A stretch of 64,000 nt of DNA from Streptomyces sp. NBS 14/10 (GCF_002224125.1 NZ_NCSM01000014.1:605091-669090); one strand, 5' to 3'. Positions 1 through 8,497 are shown, counted from the stretch's first letter. The notes: generated by a model not told the origin, from the letters alone. Numbers and translations are program-made.

Positions 1-2190
1 TGGCAGTCTGCCGAGGACCGGATCCCCCACAGCGGCCAGCGACATCGCGTCGCCTCGACGCCGGGGCGGCACCAACTGGCCGAGATTCACGTCCAGCCGT
101 TCGGCGAGCCCGACAGGCACCGACTCCATCGTCTCCAGGCAGGACGCCGCCAACAGCCGTAGCCCCCGCGCATGACGGCGCTCCGCCTCCGCGCGGTCCA
201 GGATGCCGGTGATCAGTTCCTCCCGCTGGCCGCGGTTGGCGTGCCCCGCGGCCATGATGATGGTCTCCCGCCAGGTGTCCAGATGGGCCCGCTCGATCAG
301 ATTGCCGATGCGGTCCTCCTCCGCCGCCTCCTCGGCGGCCAGGTACTCCTGGAAGCTGCGGTGCAGGAAGTCGATGCGGTCGTCGGCCGGGGCGCGGAGC
401 ACTCCCGAGCGGGTCACCAGGTGCTCCAGGGCGTGCCCGCCCTCGATGTCCAGATGGCGCATCGACCTCAGCTTGGCCGCGACGTGGTCGAGCGCCTTCT
501 CCCGGGCGATCTCGCTGCGGTTGTTGTCCGACAGCCGCCAGGCCAGATCGCGCAGCAGGCACAGCTTGTCCGTGAGGCTGAGCCGTATGTCCAGCGCGCT
601 GGGCACCCCGCGCTCCGCGTCGCGGCGCTGCACCAGCAGCTCCAGGGCGATCCGGTACAGCTCCATGCGGTTTCGCGGCAGCCGGCTGCGCCGCCCCAGG
701 TGCAGCGCGCACAGCAGGGCGGCCAGCAGCGGGTTCGCGGCGAGCGCGAGCAGATGGGGGCGGTCCTGGAGGCTGGCCACGAGCGCCCGTTCGTAGTGGG
801 GGAGCTCTTCCGGTGCGCATGGGGCGTCGCCGGAGTGGAGCTGTACGGCCTGATGCCACTGCTGGACGAAGGCGCGCAGGTCGGCAGGGGTCATCCGTTC
901 AAGACCGACCGGGGCGAAGCCCTCCGAGCGCAGCCAGTCGCCGCCGGCGGCGGTCGGCCGGGTCGTCACCACGGCGCGGGTGTCCGGGTAGGCGCTGAGC
1001 AGCAGCCGGAGCCAGTCGCGGACCTTGCGCCGTTCGCTCGCGACGATTTCGTCAAGCCCGTCGACCAGGAGCAGGATCCGCCCCGCCTGGAACTGGCGGT
1101 CGACCCACGCGGCGGGCATATGGCCGGTCAGCGGCCCGGCGGTGACGTCCAGCAGCTGTTCGAGGCGCGGCAGCTCGCGTGTGGCGTAGTGGCGGAGCTT
1201 GACGAGGACGGGGACCAGGCCGTTCCAGTCGGCGAGATCGCCACCGAAGGAGCCCCGCGCCGCGGTGACGGCCAGCCAGTTGAGCAGCGTCGTCTTGCCG
1301 GAGCCCGCTTCCCCGCGCAACAGCACACGCGGCGACTGTTTCAGCGCCGCCTCGACCCGTACGCTCGCCGACGACTCCTGCTCGGCCGTGTCCCATGCGC
1401 CGATGCCGGTCCGTAACCGGTCGGCGGACCCATGGCCGGTCCGCCGGGCCGACCGTCCCTCGTCCGTGCTGACCCGCAGACTGATGTAGGCGACGGACAG
1501 CTTGGTACGCGGAGCCTGCCCCGCCGTGAAGCTGAACAGCTCCACCTCGTCCATGGTGCGGCTGATGAACTCCAGATACTCGTGACGGAAGGCGGCGTCC
1601 TGATCCGCGCCCTGCGGCGCGTACAACGACCTGACCGGCAGCCGCTCCAGCACCCGGCTCAGCTCCGAGCCGAGCTCGCCGACCCGCCCCAGCAGCTCGG
1701 TGACGCCGCGTTCGGTGAAGACCGGGAGGCGGCGCAGGGTCTGTACGTAGCAGTCGCAGCACTCGGCCAGCAGCAGCTCGTAGAAGCGCGTCTCGACCTC
1801 GCCGAGACCGGTCGGCGGGGGAGCGGCGGTACGGACGCGCCGGGCGAGCTCGGCGGGGTTGGCGTCGGAGCCGAGGATCGCGGCGTCGGACAGGTCCGCG
1901 TGGGCGAAGGCCGCCGTCACGGCGTCGAGCGCCGCCTGCCGTCCGCCCTCGTCCAGGTCGCGGAACTCATGCCCGCAGATCGGCTCGAGCCGCGCCGCGA
2001 CCGCGTCCGCGATCTGCTCGAACTGCCGCTCCACGCCCCGCTGGGCCCGCAGCCCCGGTATCCGCCGCCGGATCAGCGCGGACATGTCCATCCGGCTCTC
2101 CTGCTCGCGCGTACGCGGGTCGAGCCACATCCGGACGGCGCGCGTCGCCAGCGTCCGCCCCAGGTTGATCGCCGCGACCTCAGCGCTCAC
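1..2190 (-). CDS. NACHT-domain NTPase, N-terminal 730 residues (runs off left edge)
   Basis: The minus-strand frame is open from a GTG at 2190 to base 1 without a stop, so the C-terminus lies outside the window. A GGGGCGGAG stretch sits about 7 nt before the GTG. Residues 1-130 are a helical N-terminal domain of the kind found on actinobacterial NACHT proteins (NNH type, by recollection). Walker A GEAGSGKT lies at residues 293-300 and Walker B ILLLVDGLDE at 372-381. A helical segment with the motif DFLHRSFQEYLAAE follows near residues 600-620, typical of the NACHT-associated winged-helix/superhelical part. The family is STAND ATPases, cytoplasmic signal-dependent switches, some of which act in antiphage defence as bNACHT proteins. 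The visible part has no effector nuclease; any sensor repeats would be in the missing C-terminus. The next gene to the right is divergent and unrelated. Confidence 0.9.
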   Translation of the reverse strand, partial: MSAEVAAINLGRTLATRAVRMWLDPRTREQESRMDMSALIRRRIPGLRAQRGVERQFEQIADAVAARLEPICGHEFRDLDEGGRQAALDAVTAAFAHADLSDAAILGSDANPAELARRVRTAAPPPTGLGEVETRFYELLLAECCDCYVQTLRRLPVFTERGVTELLGRVGELGSELSRVLERLPVRSLYAPQGADQDAAFRHEYLEFISRTMDEVELFSFTAGQAPRTKLSVAYISLRVSTDEGRSARRTGHGSADRLRTGIGAWDTAEQESSASVRVEAALKQSPRVLLRGEAGSGKTTLLNWLAVTAARGSFGGDLADWNGLVPVLVKLRHYATRELPRLEQLLDVTAGPLTGHMPAAWVDRQFQAGRILLLVDGLDEIVASERRKVRDWLRLLLSAYPDTRAVVTTRPTAAGGDWLRSEGFAPVGLERMTPADLRAFVQQWHQAVQLHSGDAPCAPEELPHYERALVASLQDRPHLLALAANPLLAALLCALHLGRRSRLPRNRMELYRIALELLVQRRDAERGVPSALDIRLSLTDKLCLLRDLAWRLSDNNRSEIAREKALDHVAAKLRSMRHLDIEGGHALEHLVTRSGVLRAPADDRIDFLHRSFQEYLAAEEAAEEDRIGNLIERAHLDTWRETIIMAAGHANRGQREELITGILDRAEAERRHARGLRLLAASCLETMESVPVGLAERLDVNLGQLVPPRRRGDAMSLAAVGDPVLGRLP

Positions 2191-2346
2191 GCCACTCCGC
2201 CCCTTCGAGGTAATCGTCAAGTACCGGGATTCCCACGTACCAGGATTCCCCTGTGGGGTGGCGCGCGTCACATCGACCCCATGTCACGTTCGGCCGGGCT
2301 GCTTGCATCTCGTGGTCGTCAGCAGGCAACGAGGGAGGACGGAACG

Positions 2347-3525
2347 ATGAGCGCACACCGTGTGGTGGTTCTGGGGGCCGGGTACGCGGGCATGTCCGCG
2401 GCGATTCAGCTCGGGGCCCGGGTCAAGGGGCGTGAGGATGTGCAGGTGACCGTGGTGAATGCGCAGGAGCGGTTCACCGAGCGGCTGCGGCTGCACATGA
2501 CGGCGACCGGGCAGCCGCTCGCCGAGCTGAGCGTCCCGGAGTTGCTGGAGGGGACGGGGGCGCGGTTCGTACGGGGCTGGGTGACGGCGATCGACGCCGA
2601 CGCGAAGACGGTGCGGATCGATGACGACCGGATTCTGGAGTACGACACGCTGGTGTACGGGCTGGGCGGTGTGGCGGACACCTCGGCGGTGCCGGGCGTC
2701 GAGGACTACGCGTACACGCTGAACAGCGCGCAGGACGCCGAGGTGTTGGCCGACCGGTTGGCGCGGCTCGGCGGTGGGACGGTGGTGGTCGGGGGCAGCG
2801 GGCTGACCGGGGTCGAGTCGGCCGCGGAGATCGCGGAGCGGCATCCGGAGTTGGATGTGGTGCTGGTGGGCCGGTCCGAGCCCGGTGCGGCCATGAACCC
2901 TAAGGCCAGGGCGTATCTGCAGGCCGCGCTTCGGCGCCTGGGTGTCGAGGTGCGCAGTGGGGTCGAGGTGGCGAAGGTGCTGCCCTATGAGGTGGAGCTG
3001 GCGGGCGGGGAGAGCGTCGCCGCCGATGTGGTGCTGTGGACGAGCGGTACGCGGGTGTCGCCGCTGGCGGCCGCCGCCGGGCTGACCGTCGATGAGTGCG
3101 GCCGGATCGTCGCCGACGCCGCGCTGCGGTCGGTGTCGCATCCGGAGGTGTACGCGGTGGGTGACGCGGCGGCGATCCGTCAGGGCTACGGCGTGATGCA
3201 CGGCACCTGCCAGGGTGGGATGCCGACCGGTGTGCACGCGGCGGTGTCGATCGTCCGTGAGCTGAAGGGCAAGCAGCCCAAGCCGTTCCGCTTCGGCTAC
3301 TACCACACACCGGTGAGCCTGGGCCGTAACGACGCTGTTGTGCAGTTCACGCACCCTGACGACAGCCCGCGGCGGATATTTCTGACCGGTCGCTTCGCGG
3401 CCAGGTATAAGGAGACGGTGACTGCTTCGCCCTGGCCAACGTACGGCCGTATGAAGAAGATGCCCGCCTCGGGCGCGTTCTGGCCGCACGGTGGCCGCTT
3501 CACCCGCGTCCGGGGTGCGCGGTGA
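2347..3525 (+). CDS. NAD(P)/FAD-dependent oxidoreductase, NDH-2-like
   Basis: A 392-residue flavoprotein of the pyridine nucleotide-disulfide oxidoreductase class, closest in architecture to type II NADH dehydrogenase/Ndh-like enzymes. The FAD-binding GAGYAGMSAA motif is at residues 9-18. The NAD-binding GGSGLTGVESAAE motif is near 150, and the second FAD contact YAVGDAAAI near 275. The ATG at 2347 follows AGGGAGGAC; a longer open frame upstream has no ribosome site. Its stop overlaps the GTG of the ECF sigma gene (GTGA), so the two are translationally coupled. ECF41 sigma factors are characteristically linked to an oxidoreductase, epimerase or carboxymuconolactone decarboxylase, and this gene is the oxidoreductase partner and probable target. 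The substrate is unknown. Confidence 0.9.
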   Translation: MSAHRVVVLGAGYAGMSAAIQLGARVKGREDVQVTVVNAQERFTERLRLHMTATGQPLAELSVPELLEGTGARFVRGWVTAIDADAKTVRIDDDRILEYDTLVYGLGGVADTSAVPGVEDYAYTLNSAQDAEVLADRLARLGGGTVVVGGSGLTGVESAAEIAERHPELDVVLVGRSEPGAAMNPKARAYLQAALRRLGVEVRSGVEVAKVLPYEVELAGGESVAADVVLWTSGTRVSPLAAAAGLTVDECGRIVADAALRSVSHPEVYAVGDAAAIRQGYGVMHGTCQGGMPTGVHAAVSIVRELKGKQPKPFRFGYYHTPVSLGRNDAVVQFTHPDDSPRRIFLTGRFAARYKETVTASPWPTYGRMKKMPASGAFWPHGGRFTRVRGAR

Positions 3526-4454
3526 GCCACCCCTCCCCGGGCGCCTTCGTGGGCCCCGACCAGCAGGTCTTCAATGAGCATCGCAAGCTGCTGTTCGCCG
3601 TGGGGTACCGCATCCTCGGCGTCGCGGCGGATGCCGAGGACGCGGTCCAGGACGCCTGGATCAAGTGGTCGGCCGCAGACCGTTCGCAGGTGGCCGACCC
3701 CAAGGCGTATCTGACGCGGATCGTGTCGAATGTCGCGCTGGCGCGGCTGCGTTCCACCCAGCACAAGCGTGAGACGTATGTGGGACCGTGGCTTCCGGAG
3801 CCCCTCCTCACCATCGGCGACACCGCCGAGACCGTCGCGGACGCCGAGTCGGTGTCGATGGCCATGCTGGTGGTGCTGGAGACGCTGAGCCCGCTGGAGC
3901 GCGCGGTGTTCGTGCTGAAGGAGGTCTTCGACTTCAGCCATGCCGAGATCGCGGAGGCGGTGGAGCGCTCCGAAGCCGCGGTGCGGCAGGCCGCGCATCG
4001 CGCTCGTGAGCATGTACGGGCCAGGCGGCCGCGCTTCACCGCGGACCGGGGGCGGCAGCGCGAGGTCACCGAGCGGTTCCTCGCCGCGGCGACCGGGGGT
4101 GACGTCAACGCCCTGATGGAGTTGCTGTCCCCGGACGTCACCCTGTGGACCGACGGCGGCGGCAAGGTCCGCCAGGCCATGCGTCCGGTCGTGGGCGCCG
4201 CCACGGTGGCCGCCTGGTTCGCCGCCATCGGCTCGGTCACCTACCAGGGCATCGAGCCCGCCGATATGAAGGTCGAACTCGTCGAGGTCAACGGCGGGCC
4301 GGGCGTGGTGTTCAGCGGGCCGGGGCGCGTGATCGCCACCGTCACCTTCGATTTCGACTCCGACGGGCGCGTCACCGCCATCCACAACGTGGCCAACCCC
4401 GACAAGCTCCGGGCCGTCGCCACCGGCACCGCCCATGACGTCGGGACCCGGTGA
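3522..4454 (+). CDS. ECF41-family RNA polymerase sigma factor (SigJ-like) with SnoaL-like C-terminal domain
   Basis: 310 residues. Sigma region 2 covers about residues 15-80 (with AEDAVQDAW), region 4 about 120-175 (FDFSHAEIAEAVERSEAAVRQ), and a SnoaL/NTF2-like extension about 185-300. All three ECF41 signatures described in the literature are visible: WLPEPL in the linker after region 2, DGGGK in the extension, and NPDKL near the C-terminus. No anti-sigma gene is adjacent, as expected, because in this family the C-terminal extension itself controls activity. The GTG start lies inside the stop of the preceding oxidoreductase. A TGTCAC box, the known -35 element of ECF41 promoters, occurs upstream of the pair at 2282-2287, but no CGTC lies at the expected spacing, so autoregulation is only suggested. 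Confidence 0.93.
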   Translation: MSHPSPGAFVGPDQQVFNEHRKLLFAVGYRILGVAADAEDAVQDAWIKWSAADRSQVADPKAYLTRIVSNVALARLRSTQHKRETYVGPWLPEPLLTIGDTAETVADAESVSMAMLVVLETLSPLERAVFVLKEVFDFSHAEIAEAVERSEAAVRQAAHRAREHVRARRPRFTADRGRQREVTERFLAAATGGDVNALMELLSPDVTLWTDGGGKVRQAMRPVVGAATVAAWFAAIGSVTYQGIEPADMKVELVEVNGGPGVVFSGPGRVIATVTFDFDSDGRVTAIHNVANPDKLRAVATGTAHDVGTR

Positions 4455-4471
4455 ACGATGAGCCGCAGCGG

Positions 4472-5365
4472 TTACCCCGTCGGCTCGGGGACCCCGACCG
4501 GGTTGGGGAAGCGGAGGGCGGAGCCGCAGGCGGTCGCGAGCGGGGTCAGGAGCCTGACCAGGTTCGCCGTCTCGTCGGGGCCGAGCGCCTGCCAGGGGCG
4601 CTCGGCCGCCCGGTCCGTCGCCGCCTCCGCCGTACGGAGTGTCTCGCGCCCGGCGTCCGTCGCGGAGCCGTCCGGGGCGAGCAGGCCGCGGTCGAGCAGG
4701 CGGTGTTCGGCGGCCTGCCACTGCTGATCGGTCCAGCCGCGCACGGGCTGGAGTTCGGCGCGGGGGAGGTCCACGGCGGCGCGGAGCGCGAGCGTTTCGC
4801 AGCCGTCGAGGCCGGCGGCGACGAGGGCCGCGACATGGCCGTCGCCGCGGTGTTCGCGGAGCACGGTGGTGGCGTGCCAGAGGCGTTCGAGGGGGTCGTC
4901 GGGGAAGTCGAGCGAGCCGTTCGCGGCGGCCAGTACGCGTCCGGCGCCGTCCAGGTCCGCGGCGCGCTGGGCCAGGGCCTCGGCGGCCCGCTCCACCTCG
5001 CGTTCGTGCCCGGCGAGCAGCCGGGCCAGCGAGGCCGCGGCGCCGGCGCGGCGCAGCTCCAGGGCGCGCTCGGGGGTGACCAGGGCCCAGATGGCGGGGA
5101 GGGCGCGGGCCACCATGGGCGGGGCGAAGCTGAAGAAGGCGGCCACGACGGGCTCCGGCCCGACCGGGCCGAGGGGCGCGGCGCGGCCCGCGAAGTAGCC
5201 GCGCCAGAAGCCGCGGAGGCCCGCGTCCTCGTACGTGGCCAGCGCCTCCGGCGCGAAGTACGTGACCGCGTGGATCGGCTCGAACAGGGTCCACATCGTG
5301 CGGGCCGTCGCCGCCGGGGTGGATTCCACGGTGGTGCTCCCTTCGGGGTCGGGGCGGGTCATCAC
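4472..5365 (-). CDS. SCO6745-family protein
   Basis: A 297-residue helical, alanine-rich protein of the SCO6745/SalK-like family common in Streptomyces. No biochemical function is firmly assigned. The C-terminal half has winged-helix-like segments (ending in the LVRLLTPLATACGSALRFPNP region). Its start overlaps the stop of the MDMPI-type gene: the stop is TGA 5364-5362 and start codons lie at GTG 5365 (8 nt after GGGGGAG) and ATG 5362. A further GTG at 5329 has an AGGGAG box, so the true start could be 12 codons later. Coupling suggests the two products work together. It is convergent with the sigma gene, separated by 17 bp. Confidence 0.75.
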   Translation of the reverse strand: MMTRPDPEGSTTVESTPAATARTMWTLFEPIHAVTYFAPEALATYEDAGLRGFWRGYFAGRAAPLGPVGPEPVVAAFFSFAPPMVARALPAIWALVTPERALELRRAGAAASLARLLAGHEREVERAAEALAQRAADLDGAGRVLAAANGSLDFPDDPLERLWHATTVLREHRGDGHVAALVAAGLDGCETLALRAAVDLPRAELQPVRGWTDQQWQAAEHRLLDRGLLAPDGSATDAGRETLRTAEAATDRAAERPWQALGPDETANLVRLLTPLATACGSALRFPNPVGVPEPTG

Positions 5366-6426
5366 GGGCCGTGCTCCCCCATCGGCGGGCGCGCTCCCCC
5401 ATCGGCGGGAAGCGCCGGGTTTCGTGCGTCCGGGGCGGATGGGTCAGATTCCGGCTCCGGCTTGGGGTCCGGCTCCGGCTTGGGTTCCGGCTCCGGCTTG
5501 GGTTCCGGCTCCGGGGTCGGCTCCGGCTCCGGATCAGGCTCGCGGACGATCGCGAGGATCGTCAGTGCGGTCCGCGCCAGTTCCTCGTCTCCGCGCACCG
5601 TGGCCCGGCGCCGCGCCTCCCGCGGCGTGATCCCGCGCGTGGCCAGCCGCCACAGCGTGTCCGCGGCGAGTTCGACCTCGGCGGTCGCCGGGGTGGTGGG
5701 GTGGTTGTCCGGGGTGGCGGGGGTGCGGAGTGCCCAGCGGTCGTCCTCGCGTACCGCCGTCCACGCCCCGCCGGCCGGGCCGGGCACCAGGACCCGTACC
5801 ACCGCGCCGGCGTGGGCCGGATGGGCGCGCAGGGTGTGCGGGAGGGCGCGCAGAAAGGCGTCGAGCACCGGGTGCAGCAGTTCGGGGCCGGTGGCGCCCG
5901 GCCGGTCCACGGCGTCGCGGATCTGCTGCTGGTGGACCCAGAACTCGGTGTACTCGCGGGCGGTGTCCAGCCAGTTCGGGGCGGGCGCCCCGGGGGCCGC
6001 CCAGGACACGTCGAGGCCGGCGGGCGCGGCGGGGTCGAGGCCCGCCCAGAAGTCGTCGAGGCGCGGGCCGAGCGTGGCCAGCAGATCGGTCAGCACGCGC
6101 GGGCTGAGCTGCCGGGATGCGCGGACGAAGTCCTCGTTGGTCCGCGTGATGAACCGCGGCAGCGTCTCGCCGGGGCCGAACGGCGGCCCCGGGTGCCCGT
6201 CGCGGCCGCCGGACAGCCGACGGAGGTGATCGTGGAGGAGGTGGGCCACCACGTCGTGCACATCCCACCCGGGGCAGCCGGTGGGGCGCCGCCAGTCGGC
6301 CGGATCCAGGGCGGTCAGCAGATCGAGCAGGGCACGGCGGTCGCGGGGGAAGAGGGGGCGTACGTCCCGGGGCGGCCCCAGCCGTGCCCAGTCCATGCCT
6401 GTGCCTGCGCCTGCGCCGGTGTCCAT
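5362..6426 (-). CDS. Maleylpyruvate isomerase-family mycothiol-dependent enzyme (MDMPI/DinB fold)
   Basis: 354 residues. The N-terminal MDMPI domain (about 25-190) has the typical CPGWDVHDVVAHLLHDHL segment with the metal-ligand histidines of the DinB-like fold. A C-terminal SCP2-like segment (about 200-290, with ADTLWRLATRGITPREARR) follows. Members are thought to use mycothiol as a thiol cofactor; the substrate cannot be told here. The last 60 residues are a charged proline tail of PEPEPKPEPEP repeats encoded by an 18-bp tandem repeat, unusual for the family. The start may be ATG 6426 or the internal ATG 6393 (MDWARLG). The stop overlaps the start of the next gene. Confidence 0.8.
   Translation of the reverse strand: MDTGAGAGTGMDWARLGPPRDVRPLFPRDRRALLDLLTALDPADWRRPTGCPGWDVHDVVAHLLHDHLRRLSGGRDGHPGPPFGPGETLPRFITRTNEDFVRASRQLSPRVLTDLLATLGPRLDDFWAGLDPAAPAGLDVSWAAPGAPAPNWLDTAREYTEFWVHQQQIRDAVDRPGATGPELLHPVLDAFLRALPHTLRAHPAHAGAVVRVLVPGPAGGAWTAVREDDRWALRTPATPDNHPTTPATAEVELAADTLWRLATRGITPREARRRATVRGDEELARTALTILAIVREPDPEPEPTPEPEPKPEPEPKPEPDPKPEPESDPSAPDARNPALPADGGARPPMGEHGP
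5447..5543. repeat. 18-bp tandem repeat encoding the Pro/Glu/Lys tail
   Basis: About five imperfect copies of a unit close to TTCCGGCTCCGGCTTGGG, read on the minus strand as PEPEPKPEP. The array stays in frame, so it is a protein low-complexity tail and not a separate element. Arrays of this kind change length by slippage. Confidence 0.8.
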
Positions 6427-6566
6427 GATCGGGATTATTGTGCCGTCGGCCTGTGACCGCTATCGCGTTTTTCCGGTGGAACCCAGGGCTTCGGGTCGAA
6501 CGTTGAGCAGGCGTTCCCCTGTCCCTTTGCGATATTTCCGCCATGTCCGTACCGAGGAGTCCTGCT

Positions 6567-7400
6567 GTGACCCTGCGCCAAGAGATCGTCGGCAACGCCA
6601 TGCAGATGGCGGTCTGCAGCCTCCAGCCCGGCCAGACCGTCTACTGCGAGGCCGGAAAGTTCCTGTTCAAGACGGCAAACGTGACGATGGAGACCCGGCT
6701 GTCCGGGCCCGGGTCGGGCGGCGGCCAGGCCGCCGGGGGCAACGGCGGCGGGGGCGGTGGCGGCGGTGGTATGGGCGGCATGCTGCGCCAGGCCATGGGC
6801 ACCGCGATGCAGGTGGGCCAGCGGGCGCTGGCGGGGGAGTCGCTTGCCTTCCAGTACTTCACCTCGACCGGCGGCGAGGGCACCGTCGGCTTCGCGGGCG
6901 TGCTGCCCGGGGAGATGCGCGCGCTGGAGCTGGACGGCGGCCGCGCGTGGTTCGCGGAGAAGGACGCCTTCGTGGCGGCCGAGTCGACCGTGGAGTTCGG
7001 TATCGCCTTCCAGGGCGGCAGGACGGGCCGCAGCGGCGGCGAGGGGTTCATCCTGGAGAAGTTCACCGGGCGCGGCACGGTGATCATCTGCGGTGCGGGC
7101 AATTTCATCGACCTCGACCCCGCCGACTTCGGCGGCCGGATCGAGGTCGACACGGGCTGCATCGTGGCCTTCGAGGAGGGCATCCAGTACGGCGTCCAGC
7201 GCATCGGCGGGCTCAACCGCCAGGGCCTGATGAACGCCGTGTTCGGCGGCGAGGGCCTGTCCCTGGCCACGCTGGAGGGCAATGGCCGGGTGATCCTGCA
7301 GTCGCTGACCATGGAGGGCTTGGCAAACGCGCTGAAGAAGGCCCAGGGCGGCGACAAGCAGGGTCCGACGGGCGGGCTGTTCTCCACCCACGCCGGGTGA
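6567..7400 (+). CDS. AIM24 family protein (TIGR00266-like)
   Basis: 277 residues of the AIM24/TIGR00266 beta-rich family, built from repeats related to the TRAP beta-sandwich. Family members are widespread in Streptomyces and their role is unproven; yeast Aim24 is a mitochondrial protein. A glycine-rich loop (residues about 52-72) interrupts the N-terminal part. The GTG at 6567 is preferred because GAGGAG lies 8 nt before it; an ATG at 6543 would add 8 residues. The gene is divergent from the MDMPI gene and convergent with the small membrane protein gene at 7442-7657, with no operon partner. Confidence 0.85.
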   Translation: MTLRQEIVGNAMQMAVCSLQPGQTVYCEAGKFLFKTANVTMETRLSGPGSGGGQAAGGNGGGGGGGGGMGGMLRQAMGTAMQVGQRALAGESLAFQYFTSTGGEGTVGFAGVLPGEMRALELDGGRAWFAEKDAFVAAESTVEFGIAFQGGRTGRSGGEGFILEKFTGRGTVIICGAGNFIDLDPADFGGRIEVDTGCIVAFEEGIQYGVQRIGGLNRQGLMNAVFGGEGLSLATLEGNGRVILQSLTMEGLANALKKAQGGDKQGPTGGLFSTHAG

Positions 7401-7441
7401 CAGCTGCCGCGGGGTGACAGGACGGCCTGTGGACGGCCGGG

Positions 7442-7657
7442 CTATTTCGCTCCGGCCAGGTAGAACAGCAGGAAGAGGAACGCGGCGATGAAGTGGACGC
7501 CGACGAGATAGATGAAGACGCGGATGGTGAGCCCCATCGGCGCCCGGTCCTCCTCCCGCACGGGCCCGCCGCGCGGCGCCGCCGCGTGCGCCGAGCCGTC
7601 GCCGGCCGTCGCGCCGCCGGTCGTCGTGTGGTCCAGGGTGTTGTCGGAGTCCGTCAT
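7442..7657 (-). CDS. DUF6126-like small membrane protein
   Basis: 71 residues. The cytoplasmic N-terminus (about 45 residues, polar) is followed by a single membrane helix at residues about 47-68 (IYLVGVHFIAAFLFLLFYLA). The ATG at 7657 overlaps the TGA of the XRE-cupin gene (ATGA), so the two are translationally coupled and the operator upstream of the regulator probably controls both. Small proteins of this kind next to cupin-XRE regulators match the DUF6126 family as I recall it. The function is unknown. Confidence 0.8.
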   Translation of the reverse strand: MTDSDNTLDHTTTGGATAGDGSAHAAAPRGGPVREEDRAPMGLTIRVFIYLVGVHFIAAFLFLLFYLAGAK

Positions 7658-8295
7658 GGTGCGTGGTGTCTCCCTCCGCGGACGGCGTCGCCGAGACACA
7701 GGTCGGCCGTGCCGCTCTGCAGCAGCGTGTGGACGAACAGCAGATCCGTGCCGCCGGGCGAGGCGGCGGCTATGCGGTGCGGGGTCAGCGAGTCGAAGTG
7801 GGCCGCGTCGCCGACGCCGAGCACATGGACCGTCTCGCCGAGCGTCAGCCGTAGCTGCCCCTGGGTGACGTACAGCCACTCCTCGCCCGGATGGACCCGC
7901 ACCAGGTCCTCCTGCGGGCCGGTCCCCGCCGGTACGTGCACCCGCAGCGCCTGCATGGCCCGGCCGGGGCTGCCGGTCCGCCAGTACGTCCAGCCGCCCG
8001 CCTCCCAGGCCGCCGTGTGGTCGGCCCGCAGGATCGGGTCCCGCTCCGCCGACACCTCGCCGAGGAGGTCGGATACCGTGGTGCCGTAGGTACGGGCCAA
8101 GGCCAGCAGCATGGGGAGCGACGGCTGGCGCCGGGCGGTCTCCAGGCGGGACAGATGCGCGGGTGAGAGCCCGGCCAGCCGGGCGGCGGCTTCGAGCGTC
8201 AGGCCGCTGCGCCGCCGCAGGTCGCGCAGGCGCGGGGCGACGGAGGGCAGCTCGGCGGGGGGCCCGTCGGCGGGCCCCTCGGGGGACGAGGTCAT
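7654..8295 (-). CDS. XRE-family transcriptional regulator with C-terminal cupin domain
   Basis: 213 residues. The HTH_XRE domain is at about residues 22-78 (LRDLRRRSGLTLEAAARLAG then SPAHLSRLETARRQPS) and the cupin barrel at about 110-195 (HPGEEWLYVTQGQLRLTLG). The DNA-binding plus cupin layout marks small-molecule-responsive repressors or activators; the ligand is unknown. ATG 8295 has GGAG just upstream; the longer upstream frame would read through the operator and is rejected. Two tandem palindromes at 8315-8351 lie right before the start and are the probable autoregulatory sites. The downstream coupled partner is the small membrane protein. Confidence 0.9.
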   Translation of the reverse strand: MTSSPEGPADGPPAELPSVAPRLRDLRRRSGLTLEAAARLAGLSPAHLSRLETARRQPSLPMLLALARTYGTTVSDLLGEVSAERDPILRADHTAAWEAGGWTYWRTGSPGRAMQALRVHVPAGTGPQEDLVRVHPGEEWLYVTQGQLRLTLGETVHVLGVGDAAHFDSLTPHRIAAASPGGTDLLFVHTLLQSGTADLCLGDAVRGGRHHAP

Positions 8296-8314
8296 GTCTC
8301 CGGTATAGCCAGTA

Positions 8315-8351
8315 TTCGCCTCTCGGGCAAAAAATTTGCCTATGAGGCAAA
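8315..8351. promoter_or_regulatory. Two tandem TTYGCC-N5-GGCAAA palindromes, candidate operators of the cupin-XRE regulator
   Basis: Site 1 is TTCGCC-N5-GGCAAA (8315-8331). Site 2 is TTTGCC-N5-GGCAAA (8335-8351). They are 20 bp apart centre to centre, two helical turns, and end 20 bp before the ATG. The A/T-rich core stands out in this GC-rich DNA. Confidence 0.65.
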
Positions 8352-8466
8352 ACGAGCCGTCGAGGCGACGCCGCCGGGCCCGAGGCGTGGGCGTTACGTC
8401 TTCATTACTTCTCCCGGCGCTTCGCGCAGGTCTTGTGAACTCCTGGGGAACTCCCTTCATTTGGCA

Positions 8467-8497
8467 TTGACATGTCAGGGTCTACGCGCGTCATGCT
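8467..8497 (+). promoter_or_regulatory. Candidate promoter of the RNase gene
   Basis: TTGACA at 8467-8472 and a weak CATGCT at 8492-8497 with a 19-bp spacer. A start about 7 nt further on would coincide with the ATG at 8505, so the transcript could be leaderless or have a leader of only a few bases. Confidence 0.35.

Noticed and set aside
2282..2320. ECF41 autoregulatory promoter upstream of the oxidoreductase
   Set aside because: TGTCAC is present but no CGTC lies at the expected spacing of about 16 bp; the nearest CGTC is too far to call a promoter.
3300..5402. 700-codon minus-strand frame
   Set aside because: It spans three real genes in other frames and has no motif.
5447..5543. Possible CRISPR-like array
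   Set aside because: The units are contiguous, in frame and encode a protein tail; no spacers.
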